Assembly (NCBI RefSeq): GCF_009727055.1
Contig: NC_052357.1
Span: 20,594,908 to 20,658,907 of the forward strand
Direction: 5' to 3'
Length of the DNA stretch: 64,000 nt
From: Benincasa hispida
Taxonomy: Eukaryota > Streptophyta > Magnoliopsida > Cucurbitales > Cucurbitaceae
The position numbers and the translations under genes are program-made. Below are positions 1 to 11,841 of the stretch, piece after piece. Below the pieces are notes generated by a model that ran no database searches, had not been told where the DNA came from, and saw nothing but the letters and a program-made list of their open reading frames with translations. How positions within the stretch are numbered: the first letter of the stretch is position 1; each line of letters starts with the position of its first letter.

Positions 1-1224
1 ACAACTTCTCTATAGAATTATGGTTTTTTCCCAATAACACCTTCAACTAGCTCACACAAAAACAGAAAAATGGAATTATGGTTTTAAACGTGTAATTATA
101 TATCATATAATTATATAATTACTAATTCCTTTAATTCTAATTTGAACGTTTCAAATTAACTTATCACGCTACTCTAAAGCTAATCTATTTACGAGCTAGT
201 AGGGGGACCTTGCAGACCTACAAATCATGGGCTCTAACAATAAGAGATTAATTGGCTAAAATCATTACACCAAAGTAACCTCCATTTGTTACCTAATGGG
301 TCACTCCAGTAAAGCCCATAGTTGAACTCCCCTCACTATAGATATATTATGTCCACTTGATATAACCATGATTAGTAAGTTAACCCTTCAAAGGTTGTTC
401 GTAATAACGGCTAGGTCAAATGTCTATTTTATCCATGAGATTACCTCTTGTTCCTTAAGTCCCACTGATCCTCTAATGAACAATGATTTGTGATCCAATC
501 AACAAATCGAGTCCCTCTCAAGCCAATGAGAGGGTGGGGCTCCTTGTTCAAGACCTGAAGTCAGCACTTAAGGGAACAACCTCTCTAATATCCCTAAAAG
601 CAGGTAGGAGTGAATTCCTTCTTGCACCCTATGTCCCTAGCTATCTACCCTATCTTACCCTTGAAATAGAGGTTTATTGAGCCGACACTGTTGAGCCAAC
701 CCTTACATATGAAAATATAAGGATAATCCTAAATAAACAAGAGTTCATAGTTAGCTCAGGATTAAGGTCAAGTTACCTAGGTCATTGCTTTGAAATAGTC
801 AGTCTTAAACAGTAAACAACATTATAAAGTAAGAGTGACTGATTTCGTGGTCCGATCTTGTACAAAACCATTTTCACAGGACGCCTTTACTTCTCATGTC
901 ATAACATGTTCGAATTAGGATCACTTCGTTTGTGGCACTTTACAACTCTTTGTAACAACTACAGAGTAGGCCGCATCCAATAGTATTATTAGAATAAGGC
1001 ACTCAATCTTATTCATATACTATAGATCATTTTGACTTATTTACTCGTACTTGATCCACTTTTATGTCTCCATATAAAGTTCAAGTACTCATGTCATAGT
1101 CATGGGTCTTTTAAGTTTATTGGATTTCTAATAAGCAATACATATATTGAATTACAACTTATTGAATTTTTAGAATAAGTTTTATTGTTTACAAACCACG
1201 AGTTTTAGGACATAAAACCCAACA
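1..1224 (-). mobile_element. Copia LTR, partial (element C0)
   Basis: Read on the minus strand, this begins with TGTTGGGTTTTATG at 1224 and continues as a long AT-rich LTR. It shares blocks with the other copia LTRs here, such as the GACCTACA/TGTAGGTC block near 205-230 and the track around 700-1000 that resembles 33,040-33,340. The TG terminus abuts satellite DNA at 1225, so this is the outer 5' end of a minus-strand element (or a solo LTR) extending beyond the left edge. No PBS or internal region is in the window. The 65-residue ORF at 483-680 has no recognisable domain and is probably chance. Confidence 0.8.
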
Positions 1225-3000
1225 GCCTTCACACTAGATGTACTGGATCATCTGGAACCATTTCAGGGGCAAAAAAGTGGCATGGATTAGTGGGTTTAGA
1301 GTTTTTGGTTTTCAAGTCATTGTCTCGAGATGAGGGTTTCATGCTAGAAATGAGCTTCCGTCTTAAAATCCCTCAGAAATAGGTGTTTTCTTAAGGTTTC
1401 TGACCCATTGTATTCGTTTGGGACTAATTTTGGGACAGAAAATTCATGCACGTAAATTGATGTTGGGCACCTCAGTAGAGACCAAAAGCTATTAGTGCAC
1501 GAAAAGCACCTGAAACAAGAAATCCTTCTGCAACACCTTCTGACTAGATGCCCAAGATCATCTGGACCAATTTCGAGGGACAAAAAAGTGGCACGGAATA
1601 ATGAGTTTAGGGTTTCCAATTTTGGGCCACGGTCTCGAGATTAGGGTTTCATGTTCGAAATGAGCTCGGTTCACAAAATCCCCCAAGAGTAGGTGTTGTC
1701 TTAAGGATGTGACCCACTGTGTTCGTTTTGAGCCAATTCCGTGACAAAAAGTTCACATACAAAAATTGACGTCTTTGGCACCCTGGTAAGGACTAGAAGT
1801 CGTTAGGACACGAAATGCGCCCAGAACGAGAAATTTCTGTCAAGCCTTCAAGCTAGATGCCTATAATCATCTGGACAAATTTTCGGGGCAACAAAAAGTT
1901 GCAAAGATTCCTGAGTTTAGGGTTTCTGGTTTTTGGATCACGATCTCATGATGAGAGTTTTTTGCTCAAAATTAGCTCAGTTTGAGAAACGGTCGGAGGC
2001 AGGTGTTTTCTTAAGGTTCTGACCCACTGTCTTTGTTTCAGGCCAATTTCGAGTCAGAAAGTTCACACATCAAAATTGACGTTCTGGGTGCCCCGGTGGA
2101 GACCAGAAGTCGTTAAGGCACAAAAAGCGCCCAAAATGAGAAATCCTTTTGTAACACCTTTTAGCTAGATGCCTAGAATCATCTAGACCTATTTCGAGAC
2201 AAATAAAAGAGGCACAGATTCATGGGTTTAGGGTTTTCAATTTCTGGGTCACGGTCTCAGGATGAGAGTGTTGTGCTCAAAATGAGCTCCATTCATAAAA
2301 TCCTTAGAAAGTAGGTGTTTTCTTAAAGTTTTGACCCACTGTGTTCGTTTTGGGCTAATTTCGAGACAGAGAATTGACGCACAAAAATTAATGTCTAGGA
2401 ACCCCAGTGGGGACTAGAAGCCGTTAGGACACGAAAAACACCCGAAACGAGAAATCCCTATGCAACCTTCTAGTTAGATGCCCTAGATCATCTGGACCCA
2501 TTTCAGGGGCAGAAAAAGTGGCACGTATTCATGGGTTCAGGGTAACCAATTTTTGGGTCACATTCTCGAGATAAGGGTTTCGTGCTCGAAATTAGCTCCA
2601 TCCTCCGTAGGCAGGTGTTTTCCTAAGGTTTTGACCCACTATGTTCATTTTGAGAAAATTTTAAACAGAAAGTTCGCGCATGAAAATTGACGTTCCTGGA
2701 ACCTTGGTGGGAACCAGAAGTTGCTAGAGCAAGAATAGCGCTTGGAATGAAAAATACCTCTATAATGCCTTTCAATAAGATGCCCTGGATCATCTAGACG
2801 CATTTTGAGGGTAAAAATAATTGGCACGGATTCGTGGGTTTAGGGTTTTTGATTTGTCAATCATGGTATCAAGATGAAGGTTTCGTGCCCAAAATGAGTT
2901 CTGTTTGCAAAATCCTCTAAAAGCAGGTGTTTTCCTAAGATTCTGACCCACTGTGTTCATATGGGCCAATCTCAGAACAGAAAGTTTGCACACGAAAATT
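1225..3000. repeat. Tandem satellite, block 1 (about 310-bp monomer, 6 copies)
   Basis: A landmark (GATCATCTGGACCCATTTC and variants) recurs near 1241, 1555, 1866, 2170, 2488 and 2789, giving spacings of about 304-316 bp. Each unit also carries a GGGTTTAGGGTTT-like block, GAGCTCCGTTCGCAAAATC-like and TTGACCCACTGTGTTCG-like segments, and a CACGAAAAGCGCC-like segment. Monomers differ by substitutions and small indels, so this is an old array. Short ORFs in it are chance. It is continuous in type with the blocks at 23435-24616 and 26287-26595, which implies one array split by insertions. Confidence 0.92.
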
Positions 3001-3850
3001 TATTTTGTATTAACTTTAGTCGTGAGAGCCTTCATAAACAAACCAACAACATTGTGCTCCGAAGTTGTCTTTATGACTATCATGGCACCTCATTGCATAA
3101 TCTCTCGGATCAAGTGATATTTTCTTTAAATGTGTTTGCCTCTTTTATGACTCTTAGGTTCCTTTGAATTTGGCACAACACATATTATCGCAATAAAGTT
3201 TGATGGGAAAATACATATTTGGAATGACCACTAAATCTGTAAGGATCTCCTTAGCCAAATAGCTTCCTTAGTAGCTTCACAAGCAGCTACGTATTCGACT
3301 TCTATAGTGGAGTTCATGATGCATCCTTAATGGATGCTTCACCAGACTATAGCTTCCCCATTAAGAGTGAACAATGACCCTGATGTGGATTTCCTAAAAT
3401 CCCTACCAGTCTGAAAGTTAGAGTGTGTGTATCTTGTGAGGATCAAATCCTTTGCTTCAAACACAAGCATATAGTCCTTGTTCTCCATAGATACTTGAGG
3501 ATTGTTTTGACCGCTATCCAATGATCTAATCCTAGATTGTATCGATATCTACTGATAATCCTTCTGCATGGCAAATGTTAGGTTTGATACATATAGTGCA
3601 TACATAAGGCTGCCAACAACCGATGCATAGGGAATTCATCTCATTTCCTCAACCTCTTGATGAGTCTTAGGACATTGTTCCTTAGACAATACAATTCCAT
3701 GGCTGAAGGGTAATAAACCTTTTTTGGAATTGTGCATCAGATATCTGACAAGCATATTTTCGATATATGATTCCCGAGAAAGGGCTAACGTTTTGTTCTT
3801 ACGATCCCTAATAATCTAGATCCGTAGAAAAAACTGCACCTCAACTAAAA
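3001..3850 (-). pseudogene. C1 RNase H and RT connection, decayed
   Basis: The 3001-3330 strand matches the RNase H end of element C3 at about 55,500-55,850, with the shared 'caacattgtgctccga' block. A fragment at 3339-3521 contains the DRKSTSG-like motif as FRKSTSGSLFTLNGEAIVW, the copia signature between RT and RNase H. The frame is broken many times. In an active element RNase H removes the RNA strand during reverse transcription. The C-terminal end is lost at the satellite junction. Confidence 0.75.
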
Positions 3851-4460
3851 TTTTCATTTGGAACTGGGCGCCTATTCATTTCTTTAGATCTTTTAGTAAT
3901 CTCACATCATTCCCAGTGAGTAGGATATCATCCACATACAATACGAGGAAAGCTACTGAACTGTTGATGATTTTCTTGTAAACACAAGGCTCATCAAAGC
4001 CATAAGTCTTGATTGTAGTATCAAATCTTATATTCCAAGATTAAGATGCCTGTTTCAATCCATAAATAGATTGATTAAGCTTGCAAACCTTTTCCTCCTG
4101 ACCTTGCTCAATGAATCCCTTTGGTTGATTAATGTAGATGGTATCTTCAAGATTACCATTCAAAAAAGTAGTCTTGACGTCCATTTGCAATATCTCATAG
4201 TCATAATATGTGGCAATGGATAAGAGAATTCTAATCGACTTTAACATGACAATAGGTGAGAAAGTTTCATCATAGTCCACTCCCTCAATTTGGGTATAAC
4301 TCTTTGTCATTAGTTTAGTTTTAAAGGTCTATACCTTTCTATCTATACCCCTTTTTCTCTCATAGATCCATTTGCAACCTATAGGTTTTACCTAATCAGG
4401 TTGATCTACAAGCTCCTAGACAGAATTGAAGTACAAAGATTCCATTTCTTGATTTATGGC
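3851..4460 (-). pseudogene. C1 copia reverse transcriptase, decayed
   Basis: The fragment at 4041-4310 carries the RVT_2 signature: GVDYDETFSPIV, then LQMDVKTTFLNGNL, and it ends at YGLKQAS. The polymerase box LYVDDI is encoded at about 3925-3945 on the minus strand in another frame. Frameshifts and stops lie between them. Copia RTs of this kind convert genomic RNA to cDNA in the cytoplasmic particle. Closest relative in the window is C3 at 56,371-56,829. Confidence 0.8.
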
Positions 4461-5350
4461 TTTATTTCATTCATCATTGTCAATATCTTCCATTTCTTTC
4501 TTGTAAGACAATGGATCCTTAATCCCATCATTATGTACGATGTTTTGGGCTTCTGTTAAACCCATATAGAAAATAGATGGGTTCATAATCCTCCCACTAC
4601 GTTGAAGCAATCTCAACTCTTGAGATGGATACAAATGACTAGATGAACTGACATCAACAACTCTTGTTGATGTACTAGCCTTTTCAACAATCCTTGTTGA
4701 TGTCTCAATAGTCTCATTAGAAATTTCACTTAACACTATTATGCTTCGTGGTTTGTGGTCCTTAATGTGGTCTTCTTCCAAAAAGGTACATTTGTCGATA
4801 CAAACACCTTATTCTCATTTGGATCAAAGAAGTACCCACCTCTCGTTTCCTTGGGGTAGCCTACAAATAGGCATACTTTTGTATGAGGTTTCAACTTTTT
4901 TGGATTTGTCATTAGTGTACTTGCCAGACATCCCCCAATCTTTAAATGGCATAAACTCCCTTTACGTCCTCTCCAAAGATCATACGGAATTTTAGAAACA
5001 TCCTTTGAGGGAACATTGTTTAAAATATAAATAGCAATCTCTACTACATATCCCAAAAAGGAGTCAAGAAGATGAGCATAGCTCATAATGGACTGAACTA
5101 TGTCTAATAGGATTCTATTTCTCCTTTTAGATACACTCTTTTGCTGATGTGTACCAAGGGTTTAAAGTTTGGATGTTATTCCACGTTCTATCATATAGTC
5201 CTAGAATCTTCGGTCCATATACTCTCTACCACGATCAGATCGAATTGTTTTTATCTTTTTACCTAACAAGTTTTCGACCTCAGTCTTCTACTCCTTGAAC
5301 ATGTCAAGGGCTTCAGACTTGTATTGCATTAGGTAAATAAAAGAGATGAA
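4461..5350 (-). pseudogene. C1 integrase C-terminal half and linker, decayed
   Basis: ORF pieces at 4467-4781 and 4739-5086 match the C-terminal copia integrase region and the low-complexity linker before RT (KVCLFVGYPKETRGGYFF; ERSGRIMNPS-like). The integrase core at about 5090-5350 is recognisable only by comparison with C3. C3 positions about 58,915-58,975, encoding the HSDFCG motif with the first catalytic Asp, have no counterpart in C1, so that part of the site is deleted here. Confidence 0.72.
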
Positions 5351-5354
5351 ATAT

Positions 5355-5711
5355 TCATACCCTTCTTTTGATTTCGTACATGTTTTTGGCTCTATAACCT
5401 TTTCCAGTAAAAGGTTGTTTTGTCATTTTGCCTTCAAGGCATGACTCACATACAAGTAATGAGTTTTCTTCTAAACCATTTAGAAGTCCACTTTTTACCA
5501 ATCTTTTAATCCTATTGAAATTAATGTAACCTAATTTTAGATGCCAAAGGTAAGCATTTTCTTTAGAAGAAATTCTTGGTCTTTTGGTAGTTGTTTCGGT
5601 TCTGGACATTTCAGTATTTGGGATAGCCTTTGTAACTAACGACCTTAGTACATACAAGTTACTTTCCATTGAAGCAAAGTCTATCTCTATTCTATTCTTG
5701 AAAAGAAACAC
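5355..5711 (-). pseudogene. C1 GAG-pre-integrase (zinc-binding) domain
   Basis: A 118-codon open stretch includes LWHLKLGYINFNRIKRL and VCESCLEGKMTKQPF, the H-H-C-C arrangement of the domain that precedes copia integrase. It helps integrase bind DNA in active elements. The downstream open frame runs directly into the internal deletion that removed the HSD motif. No usable in-frame Met is expected because this is the inside of a polyprotein. Confidence 0.8.
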
Positions 5712-5920
5712 TTTATTTTCTAAAAAAGAAAAGAGTATTTTTGTCCAATCAAATTAAGAAACAAAGATTAAATTCCTCTCGATAGTAGGAACAACATATA
5801 CGTCATTTAATAACATATATTGTTTCCTGTTCAAAATTAACTTGAGCCTGCCTATGGCAATAGCTGACACGGTCTGTCCAATACCAATATGAAGAGTCAT
5901 CTCTCCAACTTCTAATTGTC

Positions 5921-6586
5921 TCAAGGTATTAAAAACCTGAGTGGAAGAACAGAGTGGTTAGTGGCTTCTGAATCAATTATCCAGGCATAATCAATATTCT
6001 CCACTGAGCACGTTTCCAAGACAAGCAAATAAAATTTACTGTCACTGGATTTCTTCCTTTTAAGAAGAGGAATAGGATCAACTTCAAACCCCTGACCATG
6101 AATTCTAAGTTCGGTCCTAGAGGTCGAACCTCTTTGATAAATTTCATCAGTGTTGTCAACATTTGTCTCTTCAATTAGTCCCTTGACATGTAATGTCATT
6201 TGGAATTCATACAGGGAGCTAACATTATTGGTTTTGTCAAAATCAACCTTATTCAACTTGAATTGTGTGGATTCTCGCCCAAACAATTCTTGTACTAATT
6301 GCATGATCTGAAGTGTAGCGATTATACTCTCGAATCTTTTGGCTAATGCATCAGGTAAGCTTGAAAAAATGTAAACTCGGTCCTTATCATTGGCCTTTAT
6401 CCACTTTTCATATGCATCAAGAACACTTCGTGTTACATCAGGGGTTGAGACTAAAGGACATTCCTTAGTCAGGATGAAATTAAGGTCATCAACCACGAAA
6501 ATAGTTTTAGGTGAATCATTCCAAGTTTTATAATTAATTTTGGTCAAATTTAAAGAGGCTAAAAATGAAAGAACTAAACTTGACAT
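5921..6586 (-). pseudogene. C1 gag N-terminus fused by deletion to protease start
   Basis: The first residues (MSSLVLSFLASLNLTKINYKTW) fit the start of a copia gag (UBN2/DUF4219 type, with an 'L.GxNYxxW'-like block). A later part, YAWIIDSEATNHS, corresponds to the aspartic protease site; the usual Asp-Ser-Gly reads Asp-Ser-Glu here. No CCHC knuckle is visible, and the ORF is shorter than gag plus protease should be, so an internal deletion is likely. G1 inserted immediately upstream of the ATG, at 6587/6588. Confidence 0.7.
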
Positions 6587-6587
6587 A

Positions 6588-9500
6588 TGATGCGTTATAA
6601 ATGGTGATGCAATTATGGTATGAGTTTACGGTGATGTGTTATGCGTTGCACATGCAAGTTTTCCTAATAAGACCTAAGTATAAGCCTCATTAGGTTTCCT
6701 GGTAAGTCTAGGGTCGAACACAGGGACTACTGAGTTAATATGCGACAGTTAATTTTGATTCTTTTGCAGTGGTGAAAACATATAAGTTGGATGGTGTTTT
6801 GATTAAGTATATTTCCTATGCGACGGAGTTCGAATAAAGAGTTGATGAAATCGAGAATTACAATGAGTATGCAACGAACCGGTTGAGAAAGGGCTTATCT
6901 AACACTTTCTAAGATTGCGTTCAAGTTATGCGATCATGCTACACACAAACAACAACATGTCATCTCTCAATACAAATGCCACAATTCCTATTTTTAGGAC
7001 GTATGCGATGTATACGAAAATGTCGATAGGACTTATGTCTAAGCCTCTATTCTTGTCTATGCGATGATGAATGATGTACACATACACAAGGTGACCGCAT
7101 ACTATCATATCCTATTTCTAGGGTGCATGCAATTTCTATCTCTTGCTTATGCGATTCAAAATGACTCCCTCAAGCCTAAATTCTAGTCTGACTCTCTCAA
7201 GTCTAGGTTCTTTCTTTAGACTCCTCTCTTAAGTATCTTTAAAGGGTGAATGATGCATACATAAGAAAAGATGATCGCATAAAGTGTAACTCTTAGATTA
7301 TTGATAACTTGTAAAAATACAAGTTACCTTTGCTCTTAAGTTAGAACATTTAGGGTTTTTAATGATAAACTCTTCTCATTTTTAGTGTAAAAGAAGTTTA
7401 TCACTAGAAATCGCGGCACTAATGCACTACTTTGCAGGATTTCAATGCAAGAACTGACAATAACGCGTTAGACAAGTGCCGCAGGAAACGCGCTAACACA
7501 TGAGCCTTGCGTCGGAGGGAATTCAATGCATAGAAGATTCATTGCTCTGGGCTGATTGTGTCACATCACCACTTGCAAGCATGGGAACCTGCAATAGGTG
7601 GCGTCTGAAAAGCTTTTAGAGGTTAAGCGGCCAACCAAGACATGGAGTTTAATGCTAACCAGGGCATGGACTTAAATGTAGCCTATCCTTCAAGTGGACG
7701 AGACCAACGCCTATAAATACATGAAAACCCTCTAGAATTAAGGGTTCAGAAAATTAGAAGCTCCATAATCTTTGTAAATTTGTACACTTAGTTTTAGTTT
7801 GTACAAGCTGTGTCGAGGTGTAAGACGATTGAAGAAGCTGAGAACCACCACCACCGTCGGCCAGGGAGTGGAGAATGTTATTCTTAAGAAAGATATTCTG
7901 TCCTCGGCTCTTTAAAGTGATTGTACACAACAAGATTGAGACAAAGAACTACAAGAGATTGTATTGTTTGGCTTGACTCAGTTTCTTTGATTGAATATAG
8001 TTCTTTGTAAAGACTCATTGATCTTTTATAAAATTCATATATTTGATCATCACTTTTGCTATTGTTTATTTTCTGTTTATGTTGAAAGCATTAGTACTTC
8101 ATGCATAATTCTATTCCAACGCCTAAACCAACTTGACAAATTGGTGAAAGCTTCTTTACTTAGTTGTTCAAAAGAATAGCTAAGCCGTATTAAGTAGAAC
8201 GCCTGGTACAGCTAGAGATAAACTTACTGATGTTTCTTGCATTCTAAGTTAGACGCATGCACCCTAGAGATAGGCGTGTATTTTATTCGCATTGAGAAGT
8301 GTTGAATGATGTCTAACGTATGAACAGAAAGATAAGCAACCCATCCCATTTCATCCACATTACATCAGTTGTGTGCAATTATCTTTGACCGGCGCGTCCA
8401 CGTACTTAAATTCCATTTTCACATGATCCTTCATTTTCCACTCAACTCTTTTGTATTGTCTTGCACAGGCATGGCATGTTAGTGTAAATAATACATCTTT
8501 CACATTTATTTAGGAAAAACCTCCTACTGCAAGTACAACGCATAATCCGTGTTAGTGAAACTGAATCCCTGTGATCGACCCTGGACTTGCTAGGAACCTA
8601 GATTAGATTTATACTTGGGTTTAATCTAGGAAAACTTGAACGTTATTAAAAGAAGTTGTGTACCTACTATGCATAATACTAACGCCCCAACACGTTGTAT
8701 TCATTTAAACGCATCAAGGTAGAACACAACACTTAGACTTTATTCTTCCAAACTGTTTTACTATATACACTCCTAAAGCATCTCACGATAGCATGTGAAC
8801 AGTCATGCTAGCTAAGTACTTCTTAACCCATTTGGAAATTTAGCTACTCATGCGAAGTATGAAGAGATTGAACATAAGTCAAAATGAGATTTCCATTGTC
8901 TATAAATTAAATGCAGAATACAGAATAACAATAGAATGTAGAGATAAGAAGCCCGGTAGCAATGTCTTGCTTCTAGTGGCCTTTTACACTGTCTTTTCAC
9001 TCCAACTCTACCCAGATGAATATCCTTGCTTTCGCAAGTGTTGGCCCTCTCTTCTTTTATAGTGCTTCCCGACAGTCTTTCGAGCTGTCCGGAAATGATC
9101 TCTCAGCGTCTTCTTCTCTTGGCTCGTCTCCGTCTTCTAAGTATAAGAATGAATATGAACAGACTAACAGTTATCGATCTTGTATCTGATCTAACTTGTT
9201 AACCCCTTTTCATTTATGGCCTTCAGTATTTATAGAGCTCAAAGTGAAGCAGTCTTTCTCTCTAATGATTGCAATGATGGGCGGTTATTAAATCTCTTGC
9301 TCTGATGCACCGATTAATGGTGACCGAAAAGTTGAGTGTATTTGCTACAGTGTGGCTTTAACGACTTGTCAACTAAATTCGGATTCAACCGTCATCAGCT
9401 TTCCGTCCTATCATGATTTATTATGCTGTCACCTTGATGCGCAGTCTTTATGCGGCCACCTCCTTGAGCAACTTCTCATGATCGCATACGACCGCATGAC

Positions 9501-9742
9501 TTTGCGATCACAATCTTTCAATGCGCGCAGACACCTAATTCCTTGGATCGCAATTTCCTTTGCGCCAATGCATTTTTCTTGCACAAAATAAGTAAATTAA
9601 CTGCTTTTATGCGATGGCTGCATGCAATCGCAGTTTTCTCAGTTGAACACTTTTGGACATGAAATTGTTTATTTTTACCGTTGCAATCTCTCACTGTTTT
9701 ACTTATTTGCGCTCTAATAACATGCATTTCTACCCGTTATCA
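6588..9742 (-). mobile_element. G1 3' LTR, interrupted
   Basis: In plus-strand reading it runs TGATGCG...CCCGTTATCA, as does the 5' LTR at 18819-20499. The two align closely at both ends. They diverge only where S2 and some flanking bases are inserted after the shared 'gtaactcttag' (about 7296) and before 'tcatgctagc' (about 8807). Minus-strand LTR orientation follows from the position of the PBS at the other LTR. The plus-strand ORFs at 8850-9062 and 9352-9591 have close counterparts in the 5' LTR but no known domain. Confidence 0.88.
7302..8716 (+). mobile_element. Solo LTR S2 (gypsy type) inside the G1 3' LTR
   Basis: Sequence absent from the 5' LTR of G1 starts TGATAACTTG and is taken to end GCATCA at 8716. 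Near its right end (8566-8598) is the motif TCCCTGTGATCGACCCTGGA, found on plus here and on minus in the G1 LTRs, so S2 lies in the opposite orientation. No PBS or coding region follows, hence solo. The flanking pentamers do not match, and about 90 extra bases (8717-8806) remain unexplained. The exact right border is therefore uncertain. The ORF at 7991-8179 has no recognisable domain. Confidence 0.6.
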
Positions 9743-10577
9743 CACCCTCAAATTTAAAACAATGCTTGTCCTCAAGCATAAACTAAAGATTTTCTTTAAA
9801 TAGTCAACCACCTTTTCCTACCTAGATTTCTCGAGGTAGCTTATTCAAATTTTATGAACCAAAATCTTCTTAATTTCTATCCTGGTCTCTTTCTAAAATA
9901 TTTCTAATACTTAGGGACTGCAAGTTTAGCTCTAAAAAAAGACTTTACTTTTTTCCAGAACATCGCATGATTTATTTCAAAACTTTTTCCAACCGGGGTG
10001 TTTTCGAATGATTTTTATCCTTGCACGGTTTAGATATTCTTTTTGTGACCTTGCGCTGATCCAAGTGCCTAGCCTTCATTTTGGCTTGCCCCCTCAGGTG
10101 TCATGCGAGCATCCAACTACGAGCAAGGCGCTCTTTCTCAGTCTAAACTCAAGCCCATTTGGCAGCAGAGTTGCGATCACTTGATTTATTCGTTGATCAC
10201 GATCCCTATCTTTGTTTTGGCTTGCCCCCACGGGTGTCATGCAGACATCCAACTACGAGTAGGATCCAATCTCAACATTATGATATATATATATATATAC
10301 ACATACATATACATATATATCTCTGAACATCTCTAAAAGTAGCAAGGTTGAAAATAAATACTAGCACCACCAAATTCATACACAGCAATGTCCACATTGC
10401 TGATAGACTGAAATAACTCATGCGATGCTCTTAGGAAATTTCATAAAATTCGTTTTGAAAGAAAGCTGGTGGACCGCTAAATTTTAGAAATGTTTCATGA
10501 ATTGACTGTCCTGAAATTAAGTTGATTCTAGTACATACGATGAAAGATAAATGCATGAGTTTCATCATTGAAATTCT
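9743..10577 (-). other. G1 3' noncoding region
   Basis: Lies between the G1 3' LTR and the C2 insertion. No domain is visible on either strand. It holds a diverged direct repeat (tggcttgcccc.c.ggtgtcatgc... at about 10,082 and 10,218) and a TA/CA microsatellite. By position it is the remnant 3' untranslated part of G1. Confidence 0.6.
10280..10322. repeat. TA/CA microsatellite
   Basis: A run of tatatata with interspersed acatac units. Confidence 0.9.
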
Positions 10578-10771
10578 TGCAATACATAACTCTTTCTTTT
10601 TATTTCTTGTGATGATTTTACAAGAGGGAGCACCCCTTATATATACAACTATGATAGCTAAGTATGGAAAAACCTATAACAGTAAAAAAATGTACATATG
10701 GTAAGAATAAAACCTAATTACAGGAAATAAAATCATTTGCACAAGTAGGAGGAGATTTTCCATATTCAACA
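10578..10771 (-). mobile_element. C2 3' LTR
   Basis: In plus-strand reading TGCAATACATAAC...ATATTCAACA. It matches 15847-16039, with a small indel near the 'agggagcacc' versus 'taacacc' site and scattered substitutions. The 'cttatatatac' block could be a TATA region, but this is not demonstrated. Confidence 0.95.
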
Positions 10772-10788
10772 CTCCCCCTCAAGCTGGG
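10772..10788 (-). promoter_or_regulatory. C2 polypurine tract
   Basis: Immediately internal to the 3' LTR; minus strand reads CCCAGCTTGAGGGGGAG. This is where plus-strand cDNA synthesis starts in LTR elements. Confidence 0.9.
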
Positions 10789-11828
10789 CGATATGTGTTG
10801 GTTAGATCCAACTTGATTTTTAAGTCTTCAAATATATTCTTGAATAAGGCTTTTGTTAGTATGTCAGCAATTTGCCTCTTGGTAGGTATGTAGTTGAGTG
10901 AGATGCTTTTGTTTTCAATTTTTTCTTTAATAAATTGTTGATCAATGTCCACATGCTTTATGTGATCATGATGGACTGGGTCTTTGGCGATACTGATAGC
11001 AGCTTGATTATCACAGTGTACCTCTATTGATTCTTCTGATTCGATTTTAAGTTCAAATAAAATGCTTTTGAGCCACATTCCTTCACATATTCCTTGAGCT
11101 AGAGCTCTTAGTTCTATTTGGGCACTGCTCCTGGATACTACAGATTGTTTCTTGCTTCGCCAGGTGACTAAATCCCCCCAAACAAAGGTGCAATATCTGG
11201 AAGTTGACCTTCTGTCTATTTTTGAGCTTGCCCAATCGACATCTGTGAAGATTTCGATGTTTCTTCTCTTAGATTTCTTGAAGTATAATCCTTTTCCTGG
11301 AGTTCCTTTCAAGTACCTGAGTATTCTATATACAGCTTGCATATTGTCTTCCGTTGGACTGTTCATAAATTGACTTACAAAGTTAACTGCAAAACAGATA
11401 TCATTACTTGTGTGAGTTAGGTAAATCAATTTTCCAACTAGACTTTGATACTGATCTTTGTTAACCATTTTGTGATTGTTTTCTTTGATTATGTGATTGT
11501 TTGTGTCAATTGGAGTATTAGCAGGCTTGCATCCAAGCATTCTAGTTTCCTTTAACAGGTCAAGGACATATTTTCTTTGAGAAATGCTCAAGCCTGTTTT
11601 TGAGCGGGCTACTTCCATTCTTAGGAAGTATTTAAGGTTGCCTAAGTCTTTTACTTCGAATTCCTTGGCTAAGAGAAGTTTTAGATTTCTTATTTCTTCT
11701 TCATGGTCTCCTCTAAGAATAATGTCATCTACATAGACAATGATAATTGCTATTTTACTCGTGCAAGAATGTTTGACGAAGAGAGTATGGTCAGATTGAC
11801 ATTGTAAGTATCCATTTTTCTTTACCAC
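10779..11828 (-). pseudogene. C2 reverse transcriptase C-terminal half plus RNase H
   Basis: A 349-codon open frame, the longest in the window. It contains IIVYVDDIILRGD (RT active-site box), KDLGNLKYFLRMEVA, the YLKGTPGKGL segment, DVDWASSKIDRRSTSRYCTF (RNase H start), and VHCDNQAAISIAKDPVHHDHIKHVDID, where RNase H and tether residues are conserved. It ends with ADILTKAL close to the PPT, as expected. The N-terminal half of RT is in another frame (11842-12171). The apparent Met is internal to the polyprotein and is not a real start. Confidence 0.93.
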
Positions 11829-11841
11829 TCTTGAGAATTTA

